Of a DNA stretch of 64,000 nt, positions 26,850-35,273 are shown in pieces. How positions within the stretch are numbered: the first letter of the stretch is position 1; the number at the start of each line of letters is the position of its first letter. The stretch is from positions 1,984,001-2,048,000 of the forward strand of contig NZ_CP132336.1 in NCBI RefSeq assembly GCF_030758315.1, in the 5' to 3' direction. A model generated the notes under the pieces. That model had not been told where the DNA came from and did no database searches. It saw only the letters and a program-made list of their open reading frames with translations. This stretch comes from Pararhizobium sp. IMCC3301. GTDB lineage: Bacteria > Pseudomonadota > Alphaproteobacteria > Rhizobiales > GCA-2746425. The translations under genes and the position numbers were made by a program.

Positions 26850-27905
26850 TTGGCCACGGTCTCAATCAAGAATCTTGAAAAAACCTACGGCAAGACCAAG
26901 GTCCTGCACGGCATCAGCCTGGATGTGGCCGATGGCGAATTCGTCGTGCTGGTGGGACCCTCGGGCTGTGGAAAATCCACCACTTTGCGCATGATTGCCG
27001 GTCTTGAAGATATCACCGCAGGGGAAGTCTACATCGGCGGCGAACTGGTTAATAACCGCGAGCCGAAAGAACGCAACATTGCGATGGTATTTCAGAATTA
27101 CGCCATTTATCCGCATATGTCGGTTCGCAAGAATATCGGCTTTGGCCTGCGCACCTCAAAGGTATCAAAGCCGCAGAAAGAGGCGCGTATTGCTGAGGTC
27201 GCGCAAATTCTCGGCATGACCGAACTGCTCGACCGGCGCCCCAATGAATTGTCCGGCGGTCAGCGCCAGCGCGTCGCCATTGGCCGCGCCATGGTGCGGG
27301 ATCCGGCAGCGTTCCTGTTTGATGAACCGCTGTCAAATCTGGATGCCCAATTGCGCACCCAGATGCGGCTGGAAATCAAGAAACTGCACCAGCGCGTCGG
27401 CAACACCATCATCTTCGTCACCCATGATCAGGTTGAAGCGATGACCATGGCTGACCGCATCGTGATCATGAAAGATGGTCATATTCAGCAGATCGGGACG
27501 CCGTTTGACGTGTTTCACAGGCCCGCCAACATGTTCGTCGCCCAGTTCATCGGCGCGCCATCGATGAATATGATGCAGGGAAATCTGCAACACAGTGTGG
27601 TGCATCTGGAAGGCGGTTGGCAGGTGCCGGTCGCAGCCGGTTCGCAGCAGGCCGGACCGGTGACACTTGGGTTGCGCCCCGATGATCTGCGGGTCAGCGA
27701 AGAGGATGGCCAGTTTGAAGGTCAGGTCAGCATTCTGGAGCCGCTCGGCTCTGAAACTCTGGTCTATGTGTCTATCGGCAAACAGGAGCTGATCGCACGA
27801 GCTTCCGGCAGAACGCCGCCGAAGCTCGGGGCCACTGTCAAGCTCAGTGCTGAACCGGACAACATGCATCTGTTCGACACTTTGACCGGGAATGCTTTGC
27901 GTTGA
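26850..27905 (+). CDS. Sugar ABC transporter ATP-binding protein (UgpC/MalK-like)
   Basis: Full-length ATPase of 351 residues, starting at a TTG at 26850 (MATVSIKNLEKTYGK) with GCAGGAG eight bases upstream inside the end of the lyase gene. Motifs: [10 protein letters not shown] near residue 37, [30 protein letters not shown] and FVTHDQVEAM. A C-terminal TOBE region lies from about residue 235. It closes the operon SBP-permease-permease-lyase-ATPase. A similar gene is present at the left window edge for the other UgpB-type importer. Confidence 0.93.
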   Translation: MATVSIKNLEKTYGKTKVLHGISLDVADGEFVVLVGPSGCGKSTTLRMIAGLEDITAGEVYIGGELVNNREPKERNIAMVFQNYAIYPHMSVRKNIGFGLRTSKVSKPQKEARIAEVAQILGMTELLDRRPNELSGGQRQRVAIGRAMVRDPAAFLFDEPLSNLDAQLRTQMRLEIKKLHQRVGNTIIFVTHDQVEAMTMADRIVIMKDGHIQQIGTPFDVFHRPANMFVAQFIGAPSMNMMQGNLQHSVVHLEGGWQVPVAAGSQQAGPVTLGLRPDDLRVSEEDGQFEGQVSILEPLGSETLVYVSIGKQELIARASGRTPPKLGATVKLSAEPDNMHLFDTLTGNALR

Positions 27906-28226
27906 TGCAGCGGGCACTAGCCGGGCCCTCTGACGGCTTTTGGTAAGAATGCTTCAGTCACGTCAGGCAAGGAGGCGGAATTGGCCTTTCCCGGCTACGT
28001 GATCGCCTGTTGGCCTTTCACCTTCAGCATGGTTAACAATTTGTAAAGTCATCAACTATTTCCATTTGTTTATCAATGACTTGAATTTGAAGCTACGCAA
28101 TATGGTGAAAAGAATCCCAAGTTGTATTTAACGGTGAAGTAACTCAAAGCCTGTAATTTCGAAAAAAAGGAAGTCTTTTTGCGCCAGAGCGCTCTGAAGC
28201 TGTCCTGACGCACAATCAGGAGAATT
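27906..28226. other. Intergenic region with AT-rich promoter-like sequence and a 12-base palindrome
   Basis: No convincing gene is seen in these 321 bases. The right half is AT-rich. AAGTCAT (about 28045) is mirrored by ATGACTT (about 28075). A perfect palindrome CAGAGCGCTCTG lies at 28185-28196, about 30 bases before the GNAT start. This is probably the promoter and leader of the gene at 28227. Confidence 0.5.
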
Positions 28227-29456
28227 ATGGACTTTCCGAGCAACCCTGAGCTGACCGCGAAAACGGTCGATTTGCCCAATGGTCCCGTGATGGCTGACGA
28301 ACCGGTGCATATTGAAATTCATGACACACCGGACGCCTTGCGTGCCCTGGAGGCGGAATGGCGCGCATTGGAAACCAGGGTTGCAGACGGCCTTGGATAT
28401 TTCCAGACCTATGACTGGTGCGCCAGCTGGTGCAGCTTCTACCTTGAAGGCGCTGGAGATATATCCGCCCGGAAACTGCAACTGGTGACCATTCGCCGCA
28501 CCGGTCAGCTGGCATGTATTATTCCGCTGATGCAGGAGAACAGGGCCCTGGGCCTCAAACTTCATCGCAGCATCGGGGCTCCCTTAACCCAATACAGCAA
28601 TATTCTGCTGGATACGGCTGTGCTGCCGATCGCGGAAATGCGGCTGTGCTGGAAAGACCTGTGCCAGCGTTTCGACTCCGATGCAATCCTGCTCAAACGC
28701 TTTCCTCAAGCCAGCCAGATCGCCGCCATTCTCGACGAAGACAACATTGACCGGGAGACCGAAGAAGTCTCACTGGTGATGAAGCTTGACACAATTGAAA
28801 GCTGGAAACCGTTCCAGGATTCGTTCAGCAAATCTGTCCGCCGGGGCCGTCGCCGCCGCTTTCAGAAAATTGAGCGGGAACTGGGTGAAGTCAAACTTGA
28901 GGTGCATTTTGGCGGCACCGACGCCTATCGCAAAGCGATTCCGCAGGCCCTGGATTTCAAGCGCAAATGGTTGAAAGAAAGCGGCCGCAACATGGCGGCC
29001 TTTTCCGGCCCCAACGTTGCCGAATTTCTGATGGCCCTGCAAGGCGACAGCGCCGCGCGCGAAGGCGCATTGGTCTATATCCTGACAGCCGGCGGAAAAC
29101 CGATCGCCATTGAACTGGGGTTTATCCAGCAGCGGCATTATTACTGCTTCCTCGGATCATTTGACTGGGATCACCGCAACTATTCAGCTGGCAAGGTGCA
29201 AATGGAACAAAGTCTGAAATGGGCGATTGAACATCAGTTACCGATGATCGACTATCTTGGAAATTACGAAGCCTATCAGGGCGACTGGTCGAATGACACG
29301 GTCGCCATGGCCAGCTACCGGGCCGCGCTAACGCGAAAGGGCAGATTGTATATCGGCCTGTGGGATCGCCACCTGAAACCTGGTGCCAAAGTCGCTTTCA
29401 GACGACTTCCGGGCGCCATCAGAAAATCGCTGATCGCTGCGTTGTCAGGCCGCTAG
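28227..29456 (+). CDS. GNAT family N-acetyltransferase, CelD/BcsL type
   Basis: A 409-residue soluble protein starting after AGGAG (MDFPSNPELTAKTV). The CelD/BcsL-type acyltransferase region covers about residues 190-340: FSKSVRRGRRRRFQKIE, followed by a late strand YYCFLGSFDWDHRNYSAG and DYLGNYEAYQGDWSND near residue 350. Such proteins act in exopolysaccharide or cellulose modification in some alphaproteobacteria. No polysaccharide genes flank it here, and it appears to be a single-gene unit between the importer and the sulfur operon. Function beyond acyl transfer is not readable. Confidence 0.85.
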   Translation: MDFPSNPELTAKTVDLPNGPVMADEPVHIEIHDTPDALRALEAEWRALETRVADGLGYFQTYDWCASWCSFYLEGAGDISARKLQLVTIRRTGQLACIIPLMQENRALGLKLHRSIGAPLTQYSNILLDTAVLPIAEMRLCWKDLCQRFDSDAILLKRFPQASQIAAILDEDNIDRETEEVSLVMKLDTIESWKPFQDSFSKSVRRGRRRRFQKIERELGEVKLEVHFGGTDAYRKAIPQALDFKRKWLKESGRNMAAFSGPNVAEFLMALQGDSAAREGALVYILTAGGKPIAIELGFIQQRHYYCFLGSFDWDHRNYSAGKVQMEQSLKWAIEHQLPMIDYLGNYEAYQGDWSNDTVAMASYRAALTRKGRLYIGLWDRHLKPGAKVAFRRLPGAIRKSLIAALSGR

Positions 29457-29760
29457 AAACAGATCACTCGTAAGCGCCCCTGAAGCCGACGACAGGTGCC
29501 GGGAATCAGCATTTGCACGATTGCAATGAGGCCTGTGCACGCACTCCGGCAGGCCGCCAGAATGCCGCGGAAAACAAATCTTCAAACAGCATGCACAAAG
29601 GGTTCAGTCGGGAAATCCGCCTGGAGTCGCGGAAGATTTTTGTCGTTTGGCGAATATGAAGAGGAATTTGTTTCTTTATCGGGTGAAAACGGAAACCAAT
29701 TCCTAGAAATACCGACTCTAATCCCCCAAATTTAGTAAAATATTCTTTCACAGGTGGATT
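29457..29760. other. Intergenic leader of the sulfur assimilation operon
   Basis: These 304 bases hold no supported gene; a 79-codon frame at 29496-29735 lacks a ribosome binding site and family features. The last 60 bases are AT-rich (AATTTAGTAAAATATT near 29731) and probably contain the cysG promoter and a regulator site. I could not identify a known riboswitch in it. Confidence 0.5.
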
Positions 29761-31182
29761 ATGCGCCATTATCCCGTCTTTCTCGATCTGCGCGGCCGCC
29801 GCATTGTGGTCTCCGGTGCCGGCGAAACTGCATTGGCAAAGCTGAGGCTGTTGATCAAGACAGAAGCCCGCATTGAGGTTTTTGGTGCGCTGCCGGTTTC
29901 AGCCATTGTTGCACTCGCCACAGCGGGACAAATTGTTTTGCATGAACGGGCTTTGACGCCGGGTGATGTCGCTGCTGCAGCGCTGTTTTACGCGGCAAAT
30001 GATGAAGTCGGCGAGGATCGCCGCGTTGCAGACCTAGCCCGCCAGGAAGGCGCGCTTGTCAATGTGGTGGATAATCTGGAAGCCAGCGCCTTTATCACAC
30101 CTGCTCTGGTCGACCGCGACCCGGTGACGATTGCCATTGGCACGGAAGGCGCCGCTCCGGTTCTGGCGCGCAAGATCAAGGCCGAAATTGAAGCCATGCT
30201 TCCGGCCAGGCTTGGTGTGCTGGCACGGATAGCACAGGCCTTCAGGGCGCGCGCCGAATTGCTGCCGCCCGGCCGACCACGGCGCGCCTTCTGGGCCAGA
30301 TTCTATGACGGGGAAGGCGATAAGGCGCTCAATCATGGCGGTATGACCGCGGTGGTGGAGCGGCTTGAAACGCTTTTTACCGAGACCCTGCAAAATGCTG
30401 ATTCCAACGCCACCGGCCGGCCGGGCCATGTCAGCCTTGTCGGAGCCGGTCCTGGCGATCCGGAACTGCTCACCCTGAAAGCTCGCCGCGTGCTGCATGA
30501 GGCGGATGTAGTTCTGTATGACAGGCTGGTGTCCGGCAATATTCTGGAACTGGCGCGCCGTGAAGCGGTGCTGCAGGAAACCGGCAAAACCGGATTCGGC
30601 ACGGCCATGAGCCAGGATGCCATCCATGCATTGATGATCGATCATGCCGCCCGTGGCCATCATGTTGTGCGTCTGAAATCCGGCGATCCAGCCGTGTTCG
30701 GTCGGCTCGATGAAGAAACCGAGGCGCTCGATGCGGCTGGAATTGCGTGGAGCATTGTTCCCGGCATAACTTCCGCATCCGCAGCCGCTGCCAGAATGGG
30801 TGTTTCTCTGACTCGGCGCGGGCGCAATTCGGAATTGCGCATTCTCACCGGCCATGATGTCAAAGGTTTTGCTGAGCAGGACTGGCAGTCTCTGGCGCGT
30901 CCCGGCACGGCAGCCGCCTTTTATATGGCGAAACGCTCGGCGCGCTTTGTCACCGGTCGGCTGATGATGCATGGCGCAGATGCCAAAACCCCGGTGACGG
31001 TGGCCTTCAATGTATCGCGGCCGGATGAAACCCTGCTGGTAACCGATCTTCAGTCCCTGCCTGGAACGCTGAGTGATGCAGATCTGCCCGGCCCGGCCGT
31101 CATCATGTTCGGCCTTGCTCCCAGATCCGCACAGGCAGCCCTTGCCGCCCTGCCACCCAAACATCAAGCTGGAGCTGCGTGA
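29761..31182 (+). CDS. cysG: Siroheme synthase (uroporphyrinogen methyltransferase/precorrin-2 dehydrogenase-ferrochelatase)
   Basis: Fused enzyme of 473 residues, the full CysG length. The N-terminal half (about 1-200) is the precorrin-2 dehydrogenase/ferrochelatase, with YPVFLDLRGRRIVVSGAGE near the start and NVVDNLEASAF. The C-terminal half (about 215-460) is the SAM-dependent methyltransferase, with SLVGAGPGDPELLTLKA, VVLYDRLVS and VPGITSASAAAARMG. It makes siroheme for the sulfite reductase encoded two genes downstream. It leads the operon cysG-DUF2849-cysI-cysH-DUF934-fpr with overlapping or near-overlapping ends. Cytoplasmic. Confidence 0.96.
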   Translation: MRHYPVFLDLRGRRIVVSGAGETALAKLRLLIKTEARIEVFGALPVSAIVALATAGQIVLHERALTPGDVAAAALFYAANDEVGEDRRVADLARQEGALVNVVDNLEASAFITPALVDRDPVTIAIGTEGAAPVLARKIKAEIEAMLPARLGVLARIAQAFRARAELLPPGRPRRAFWARFYDGEGDKALNHGGMTAVVERLETLFTETLQNADSNATGRPGHVSLVGAGPGDPELLTLKARRVLHEADVVLYDRLVSGNILELARREAVLQETGKTGFGTAMSQDAIHALMIDHAARGHHVVRLKSGDPAVFGRLDEETEALDAAGIAWSIVPGITSASAAAARMGVSLTRRGRNSELRILTGHDVKGFAEQDWQSLARPGTAAAFYMAKRSARFVTGRLMMHGADAKTPVTVAFNVSRPDETLLVTDLQSLPGTLSDADLPGPAVIMFGLAPRSAQAALAALPPKHQAGAA

Positions 31183-31544
31183 TGGCAAAACCGTTTAATT
31201 CGAAAATCGTCTCGGCAAATGACCTGATGCAGGGTGATGTGGTTTATCTGACGACTGGCAACAGCTGGTCGCGTCACATTGCCGATGCCGCAATTGCCCG
31301 AAATGAAGCATCCGCCGAGGCCCTGCTGGCAACTGGCGATGCCCGCCAGGATCTGATCGTCGGCGCCTATCTGCTTGACGTTGCGATTGGCAGTGACGGC
31401 ACTCCGGTACCAACCCATTTCCGGGAAAAATACCGCCTCAACGGTCCCAGCATCGATTATCTGGCACCGCAAAGAACAGCGCAGAAAATCGATCTGGCGG
31501 GCGAACAGACAGTCGCCCCAATCACACATTCAAAAGGCGCCTAG
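31182..31544 (+). CDS. DUF2849 protein of sulfite reduction operon
   Basis: A 120-residue protein starting at the ATG at 31182, which overlaps the cysG stop (TGATG); GGAG lies eight bases upstream inside cysG. The sequence (LMQGDVVYLTTGNSWSRH near residue 12, then VGAYLLDVAIG) matches the small DUF2849 family that sits between cysG and the sulfite reductase gene in many alphaproteobacteria. No cofactor motif is seen. Its conserved position suggests an assembly or partner role for the reductase, which remains unproven. Confidence 0.88.
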   Translation: MAKPFNSKIVSANDLMQGDVVYLTTGNSWSRHIADAAIARNEASAEALLATGDARQDLIVGAYLLDVAIGSDGTPVPTHFREKYRLNGPSIDYLAPQRTAQKIDLAGEQTVAPITHSKGA

Positions 31545-31547
31545 ATC

Positions 31548-33221
31548 ATGTATCACTACAATGATTTTGACCTCGAATTCGTCAACAGCCGTACCGCGGA
31601 ATTCCGCAGCCAGGTGGCGCGGCGGATCGACGGCTCTCTGACGGAGGACGAGTTCAAGCCACTGCGCCTGCGCAACGGTCTTTATCTGCAATTGCACGCC
31701 TATATGCTGCGCGTTGCGGTGCCCTACGGCACACTGAACAGCGTCCAGATGCGGCAGCTGGCCTATATTGCAGAGCGCTGGGACAAGGGCTACGGCCATT
31801 TTACCACGCGTCAGAACATCCAGTATAACTGGCCGAAACTGGGCGATGTGCCGGACATTCTGGAAGCACTGGCCAAGGTCGAGATGCATGCCATCCAAAC
31901 CTCTGGCAATTGCATCCGCAATGTCACATCGGACCATTTTGCCGGTGCCGCTGCCGATGAGATTGAAGATCCGCGCCCGACCGCAGAATTGCTGCGGCAA
32001 TGGTCAACCGACCATCCCGAGTTTCAGTATCTGCCGCGCAAATTCAAGATTGCCATTACCGGCGCGCCGAACGACCGCGCCGTGATCCGCTCCCACGACA
32101 TCGGTCTGCGGATGGTGCGCAACGAGGCCGGTGATCCGGGTTATGAGGTCATGGTTGGCGGCGGTCTTGGCCGCACCCCGATGATCGCCAAGACCGTGCG
32201 CGAGTTTCTGCCGAAACAGGAACTGCTGCCTTATCTTGAAGCCATTCTGCAGGTTTACAATCTGCATGGCCGCCGCGACAACAAATACAAGGCGCGGCTC
32301 AAGATCCTCGTCCACGAAACCGGCCTGGAGCCGCTCAAGGCCGATATTGAAGCGGCTTTTGCATCCATTCACGAGACCTTTGTCAGTCCGTCGGCACAGC
32401 TGATTGCCGATATGGAGGCCGCCTTTGCGCCGCCGCCATTCAACAATACACGCTCGCTGGCCTTTGAAGATGCGCAGCAGGCCAATCCCGCCTTCCGCGC
32501 CTTTGTCGAGACAAATATTGCCGAACACAAGAACCCTGCCTATGGCATCGTCACCATATCGCTGAAGCCGGTGGGCGGTGCGCCGGGCGATGCCACTGCC
32601 GACCAGATGCGGCTGGTAGCCGAACTGGCGCAACTCTATGGCCATGATGAAATCCGGGTCAGCCACGAACAGAACCTGATCCTGCCGCATGTCCGCCAGA
32701 GCGATATTCCGCTGGTCTATCAGCGCCTGCTCGAAGCCGGCCTGGCAACCGCAAATATCGGACTTATCTCCGATATCATCGCCTGCCCCGGAATGGATTA
32801 CTGCGCGCTGGCAACCGCGCGCTCGATTCCCATTGCCCAGGAAATCGCGACGCATTTTGAAGCGCGCGGCCTGGAACGTGAAATCGGATATATGAAAATC
32901 AAGATTTCGGGCTGCATCAATGCCTGCGGCCACCACCATGTCGGACACATCGGAATCCTCGGTCTGGAGAGAAAAGGCGAAGAGCTTTACCAGATCACTC
33001 TGGGAGGCGACGGCCGGGAAAACATGTCTGTCGGCGAACGCGCCGGCCCCGGCTTTTCCGCTGATGCCCTGATGGCGGCCCTCGACCGCCTGATTGATGC
33101 CTATCTGGAATGCCGGGCCTTTGATGAGGAGCCGTTCATCGACACTTATAAACGTCTTGGAGCCGGGCCGTTCCTGGCGGCTCTTTACCCTGAGGAGGCT
33201 GATGATGCGCGTGCTGCCTGA
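31548..33221 (+). CDS. cysI: Nitrite/sulfite reductase (assimilatory sulfite reductase, siroheme-4Fe-4S)
   Basis: A 557-residue hemoprotein reductase converting sulfite to sulfide. The C-terminal cofactor cysteines are in the expected pattern: CPGMDYC (C-x5-C) near residue 410 and CINAC (C-x3-C) near residue 456, before GHHHVGHIG. The N-terminal ferrite reductase-like repeat has HFTTRQNIQYNW near residue 85. It lies three bases after DUF2849 and overlaps cysH. An fpr-type reductase at the operon end suggests NADPH- or ferredoxin-derived electrons rather than a CysJ partner. Nitrite reduction cannot be excluded by sequence alone, but cysG, cysH and DUF934 make sulfite the likely substrate. Confidence 0.94.
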   Translation: MYHYNDFDLEFVNSRTAEFRSQVARRIDGSLTEDEFKPLRLRNGLYLQLHAYMLRVAVPYGTLNSVQMRQLAYIAERWDKGYGHFTTRQNIQYNWPKLGDVPDILEALAKVEMHAIQTSGNCIRNVTSDHFAGAAADEIEDPRPTAELLRQWSTDHPEFQYLPRKFKIAITGAPNDRAVIRSHDIGLRMVRNEAGDPGYEVMVGGGLGRTPMIAKTVREFLPKQELLPYLEAILQVYNLHGRRDNKYKARLKILVHETGLEPLKADIEAAFASIHETFVSPSAQLIADMEAAFAPPPFNNTRSLAFEDAQQANPAFRAFVETNIAEHKNPAYGIVTISLKPVGGAPGDATADQMRLVAELAQLYGHDEIRVSHEQNLILPHVRQSDIPLVYQRLLEAGLATANIGLISDIIACPGMDYCALATARSIPIAQEIATHFEARGLEREIGYMKIKISGCINACGHHHVGHIGILGLERKGEELYQITLGGDGRENMSVGERAGPGFSADALMAALDRLIDAYLECRAFDEEPFIDTYKRLGAGPFLAALYPEEADDARAA

Positions 33222-33972
33222 ACGCCCGACCGACCAGCTTGCACCATCTGCAAATTTTGACCAGCTCGAGCAGGAAGCCCTGGCTCTGCTGACCAGGGTT
33301 TTCGGCGATAAAATCCATGGCAAGGCTGCTCTGGTGTCGTCCTTCGGATCAGAATCCGCCGTGTTGCTGCATCTTGCCTCGCGGATTGATCCCGATGTAC
33401 CTGTGCTGTTCATAGATACGCTGATGCTGTTTGAGGAAACTCTGCAATATCAGCTGGAACTGGCCCAGTCGCTTGGTCTACGCAATGTCATCCGCGTGCT
33501 GCCGGATCTTCATGAAGCGCGGGATACCGATCCGTTCGGCCGCCTGCATCTGACCGACCCGGATTCGTGCTGCAGTTTGCGCAAGATCAAACCGCTGGAG
33601 AAAATTCTGTGCCAGTACAATGCTTGGGTCAGTGGCCGCAAACGCTTTCACGGCGAAGCGCGGGCACAATTGGCCGTGCAGGAACTGGATGATCAGGGCA
33701 GACACAAATTCAACCCCCTGGCCGAGTGGCAGGCGGGCGATATCAAGGCCTATTTTGAACGCCATGAACTGCCGCGCAATCCGCTGTTCTATCGTGGGTT
33801 CCGGTCGATCGGCTGCTCACCCTGCACTTTGCCGGTGGGCAAGAATGATGATCCGCGCAGCGGCCGCTGGCAAGGACAGGACAAGACTGAATGCGGTATC
33901 CATCTGGTCGATGGCAAACTGGTTCAGGGTAAACTGGTTCAGGGCAAGCCGGTAACGGAGGCAAGTCAATGA
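33205..33972 (+). CDS. cysH: Adenylyl/phosphoadenylyl-sulfate reductase
   Basis: Reductase of about 255 residues producing sulfite from an activated sulfate. I start at the ATG at 33205 because GGAGG ends six bases before it; an ATG three bases earlier is also possible. The 4Fe-4S cysteine pairs DSCCSLRK (near residue 118) and GCSPCTLP (near 208), with the catalytic ECGIH near 230, point to the plant-type/bacterial APS reductase group using adenylyl-sulfate. It overlaps cysI by 17 bases. The C-terminus carries a duplicated KLVQG (15-base tandem repeat at 33916-33945). Confidence 0.93.
   Translation: MRVLPERPTDQLAPSANFDQLEQEALALLTRVFGDKIHGKAALVSSFGSESAVLLHLASRIDPDVPVLFIDTLMLFEETLQYQLELAQSLGLRNVIRVLPDLHEARDTDPFGRLHLTDPDSCCSLRKIKPLEKILCQYNAWVSGRKRFHGEARAQLAVQELDDQGRHKFNPLAEWQAGDIKAYFERHELPRNPLFYRGFRSIGCSPCTLPVGKNDDPRSGRWQGQDKTECGIHLVDGKLVQGKLVQGKPVTEASQ
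33916..33945 (+). repeat. 15-base tandem repeat within cysH
   Basis: The unit AAACTGGTTCAGGG plus one base occurs twice in direct succession (33916-33930, 33931-33945), differing only at the last base. It encodes KLVQG-KLVQG followed by KPV near the C-terminus of the reductase. The repeat is in frame and lies after the catalytic cysteine, so it adds residues to the tail only. Confidence 0.85.
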
Positions 33973-34415
33973 GTGTCGAAGAAACAACCCGCAGCATCCT
34001 CGTCCGGCAGGGCAAGTTTTCGCCCTCGCCGATTGAGCCCTGCAAATTTCTCGATGTCGAGGAACTGCAATCGATTGCCGCCCTTGGCGGCCTGTTCGTC
34101 GATATGAAAAATGATGAAGACCCGCAGGCTCTGGTTCCGCATTTCAGTGCCATTGCGCTGATCCGCATTGCCTTTCCCTCCAGTGCGGACGGACGTGGCT
34201 TCAGCCTTGGACAGCGCCTGCGCAGACTGGGCTTCAAAGGCACTTTGCGCGCCCACGGCGATCTGATATCCGATCAGTATCCAATGGCAATCAGAACCGG
34301 CTTTGACGAGTTGGAAATCAGCCCGCAAATGGCACAACGCCAGCCCGAAGCGCAATGGCGTGACCGCCTGCCGAAACTTGAATCCTACCGATCACGGCTT
34401 GGCCTTGCCGGCTAA
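33969..34415 (+). CDS. DUF934 protein of sulfate reduction operon
   Basis: A 148-residue soluble protein, the typical DUF934 length. It overlaps cysH by four bases (ATGA) and shows the family core (AIALIRIAFPSSADGRGFSLG near residue 57 and RAHGDLISDQYPMAIR near residue 95). DUF934 proteins are consistently next to cysH and the sulfite reductase gene. Their molecular role is not established; an oxidoreductase accessory is commonly assumed. It precedes fpr by 17 bases. Confidence 0.9.
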   Translation: MSVEETTRSILVRQGKFSPSPIEPCKFLDVEELQSIAALGGLFVDMKNDEDPQALVPHFSAIALIRIAFPSSADGRGFSLGQRLRRLGFKGTLRAHGDLISDQYPMAIRTGFDELEISPQMAQRQPEAQWRDRLPKLESYRSRLGLAG

Positions 34416-34432
34416 GCGTTGAAAGAGCTTTT

Positions 34433-35248
34433 ATGTCAGATTTTTTCTCTCCCTCCCAGACTGTCGAAACTCTGCCGTATGGCGAAACCGTAACCTCTGT
34501 CCGGCATTGGACGGACCAGCTGTTTTCATTCCGCGTGACCCGACCCAGAAGCCTGCGTTTCCGGTCCGGTGAATTCGTCATGATTGGTCTGCCCGGCGAT
34601 AACGGAAAACCGATCCTGCGGGCCTATTCCATTGCATCTCCCATATGGGATGAAGAACTGGAGTTTTACTCAATCAAAGTGCCCGACGGCCCGTTGACAT
34701 CACGCTTGCAGAACATACAGATCGGCGATCAGGTGATCGTTCGCCCCAAGCCGACCGGCACATTGGTACTGGATGCGCTGTTGCCCGGAAAGCGCCTGTT
34801 CCTGATTGCAACCGGCACCGGTATTGCGCCTTTCGCCTCGATCATCCGCGACCCGGACACCTACGCCGCCTATGATGAAATCATTCTGGCCCATACCTGC
34901 CGGACCAATGCAGAGCTCAGCTATGGCTTTGAATTAATGAAACGCACCTTGGCCGATCCGCTGGTCGGGGAAGATGCAGCCCGCAAATTGCGACATTATG
35001 CGACCACCACGCGCGAGGCTTCGGTCCATGAGGGCCGCATCACCGATCTGATGCGCAATGGCAGTTTCTATACCGACCTTGGCATTGCTCCTTTGAACAG
35101 CAATGACCGGGTCATGATCTGCGGATCAATGGCGTTGAACCAGGATGTCAAGACGATCAGTGTCGCCGCAGGCCTTGCAGAGGGCTCCAACAGCCGCCCG
35201 GGACAATTCGTCGTGGAAAAGGCTTTTGTCGGTGAAGAGCTGGTTTAG
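34433..35248 (+). CDS. fpr: Ferredoxin-NADP reductase
   Basis: A 271-residue flavoprotein of the FNR family. FAD binding is shown by RAYSIASP near residue 65; NADP binding by IATGTGIAPFASI near residue 125 and the C-terminal FVVEKAFVGEELV. The start MSDFFSPSQTVETL lies after GAAAGAG. It closes the cys operon and can supply reducing power to the siroheme sulfite reductase through ferredoxin. A perfect AT-rich inverted repeat overlaps its stop codon. Cytoplasmic. Confidence 0.94.
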   Translation: MSDFFSPSQTVETLPYGETVTSVRHWTDQLFSFRVTRPRSLRFRSGEFVMIGLPGDNGKPILRAYSIASPIWDEELEFYSIKVPDGPLTSRLQNIQIGDQVIVRPKPTGTLVLDALLPGKRLFLIATGTGIAPFASIIRDPDTYAAYDEIILAHTCRTNAELSYGFELMKRTLADPLVGEDAARKLRHYATTTREASVHEGRITDLMRNGSFYTDLGIAPLNSNDRVMICGSMALNQDVKTISVAAGLAEGSNSRPGQFVVEKAFVGEELV

Positions 35249-35261
35249 TTAATCAACTAAA
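35244..35261. repeat. AT-rich inverted repeat across the fpr stop codon
   Basis: TTTAGTT (35244-35250) is mirrored exactly by AACTAAA (35255-35261) around AATC, covering the fpr stop and lying between two convergent genes. It is short and AT-rich, so it can be only a weak transcription end signal. Confidence 0.45.
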
Positions 35262-35273
35262 TCAGTCCTGCCG

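Noticed and set aside
29496-29735. 79-codon frame upstream of cysG
   Set aside because: It has no ribosome binding site and its end is in AT-rich promoter-like sequence. No family features.
32004-33413. 469-codon frame on the minus strand
   Set aside because: It is antisense to the sulfite reductase and cysH, whose cofactor cysteines are intact. Long antisense frames are usual at this GC content.
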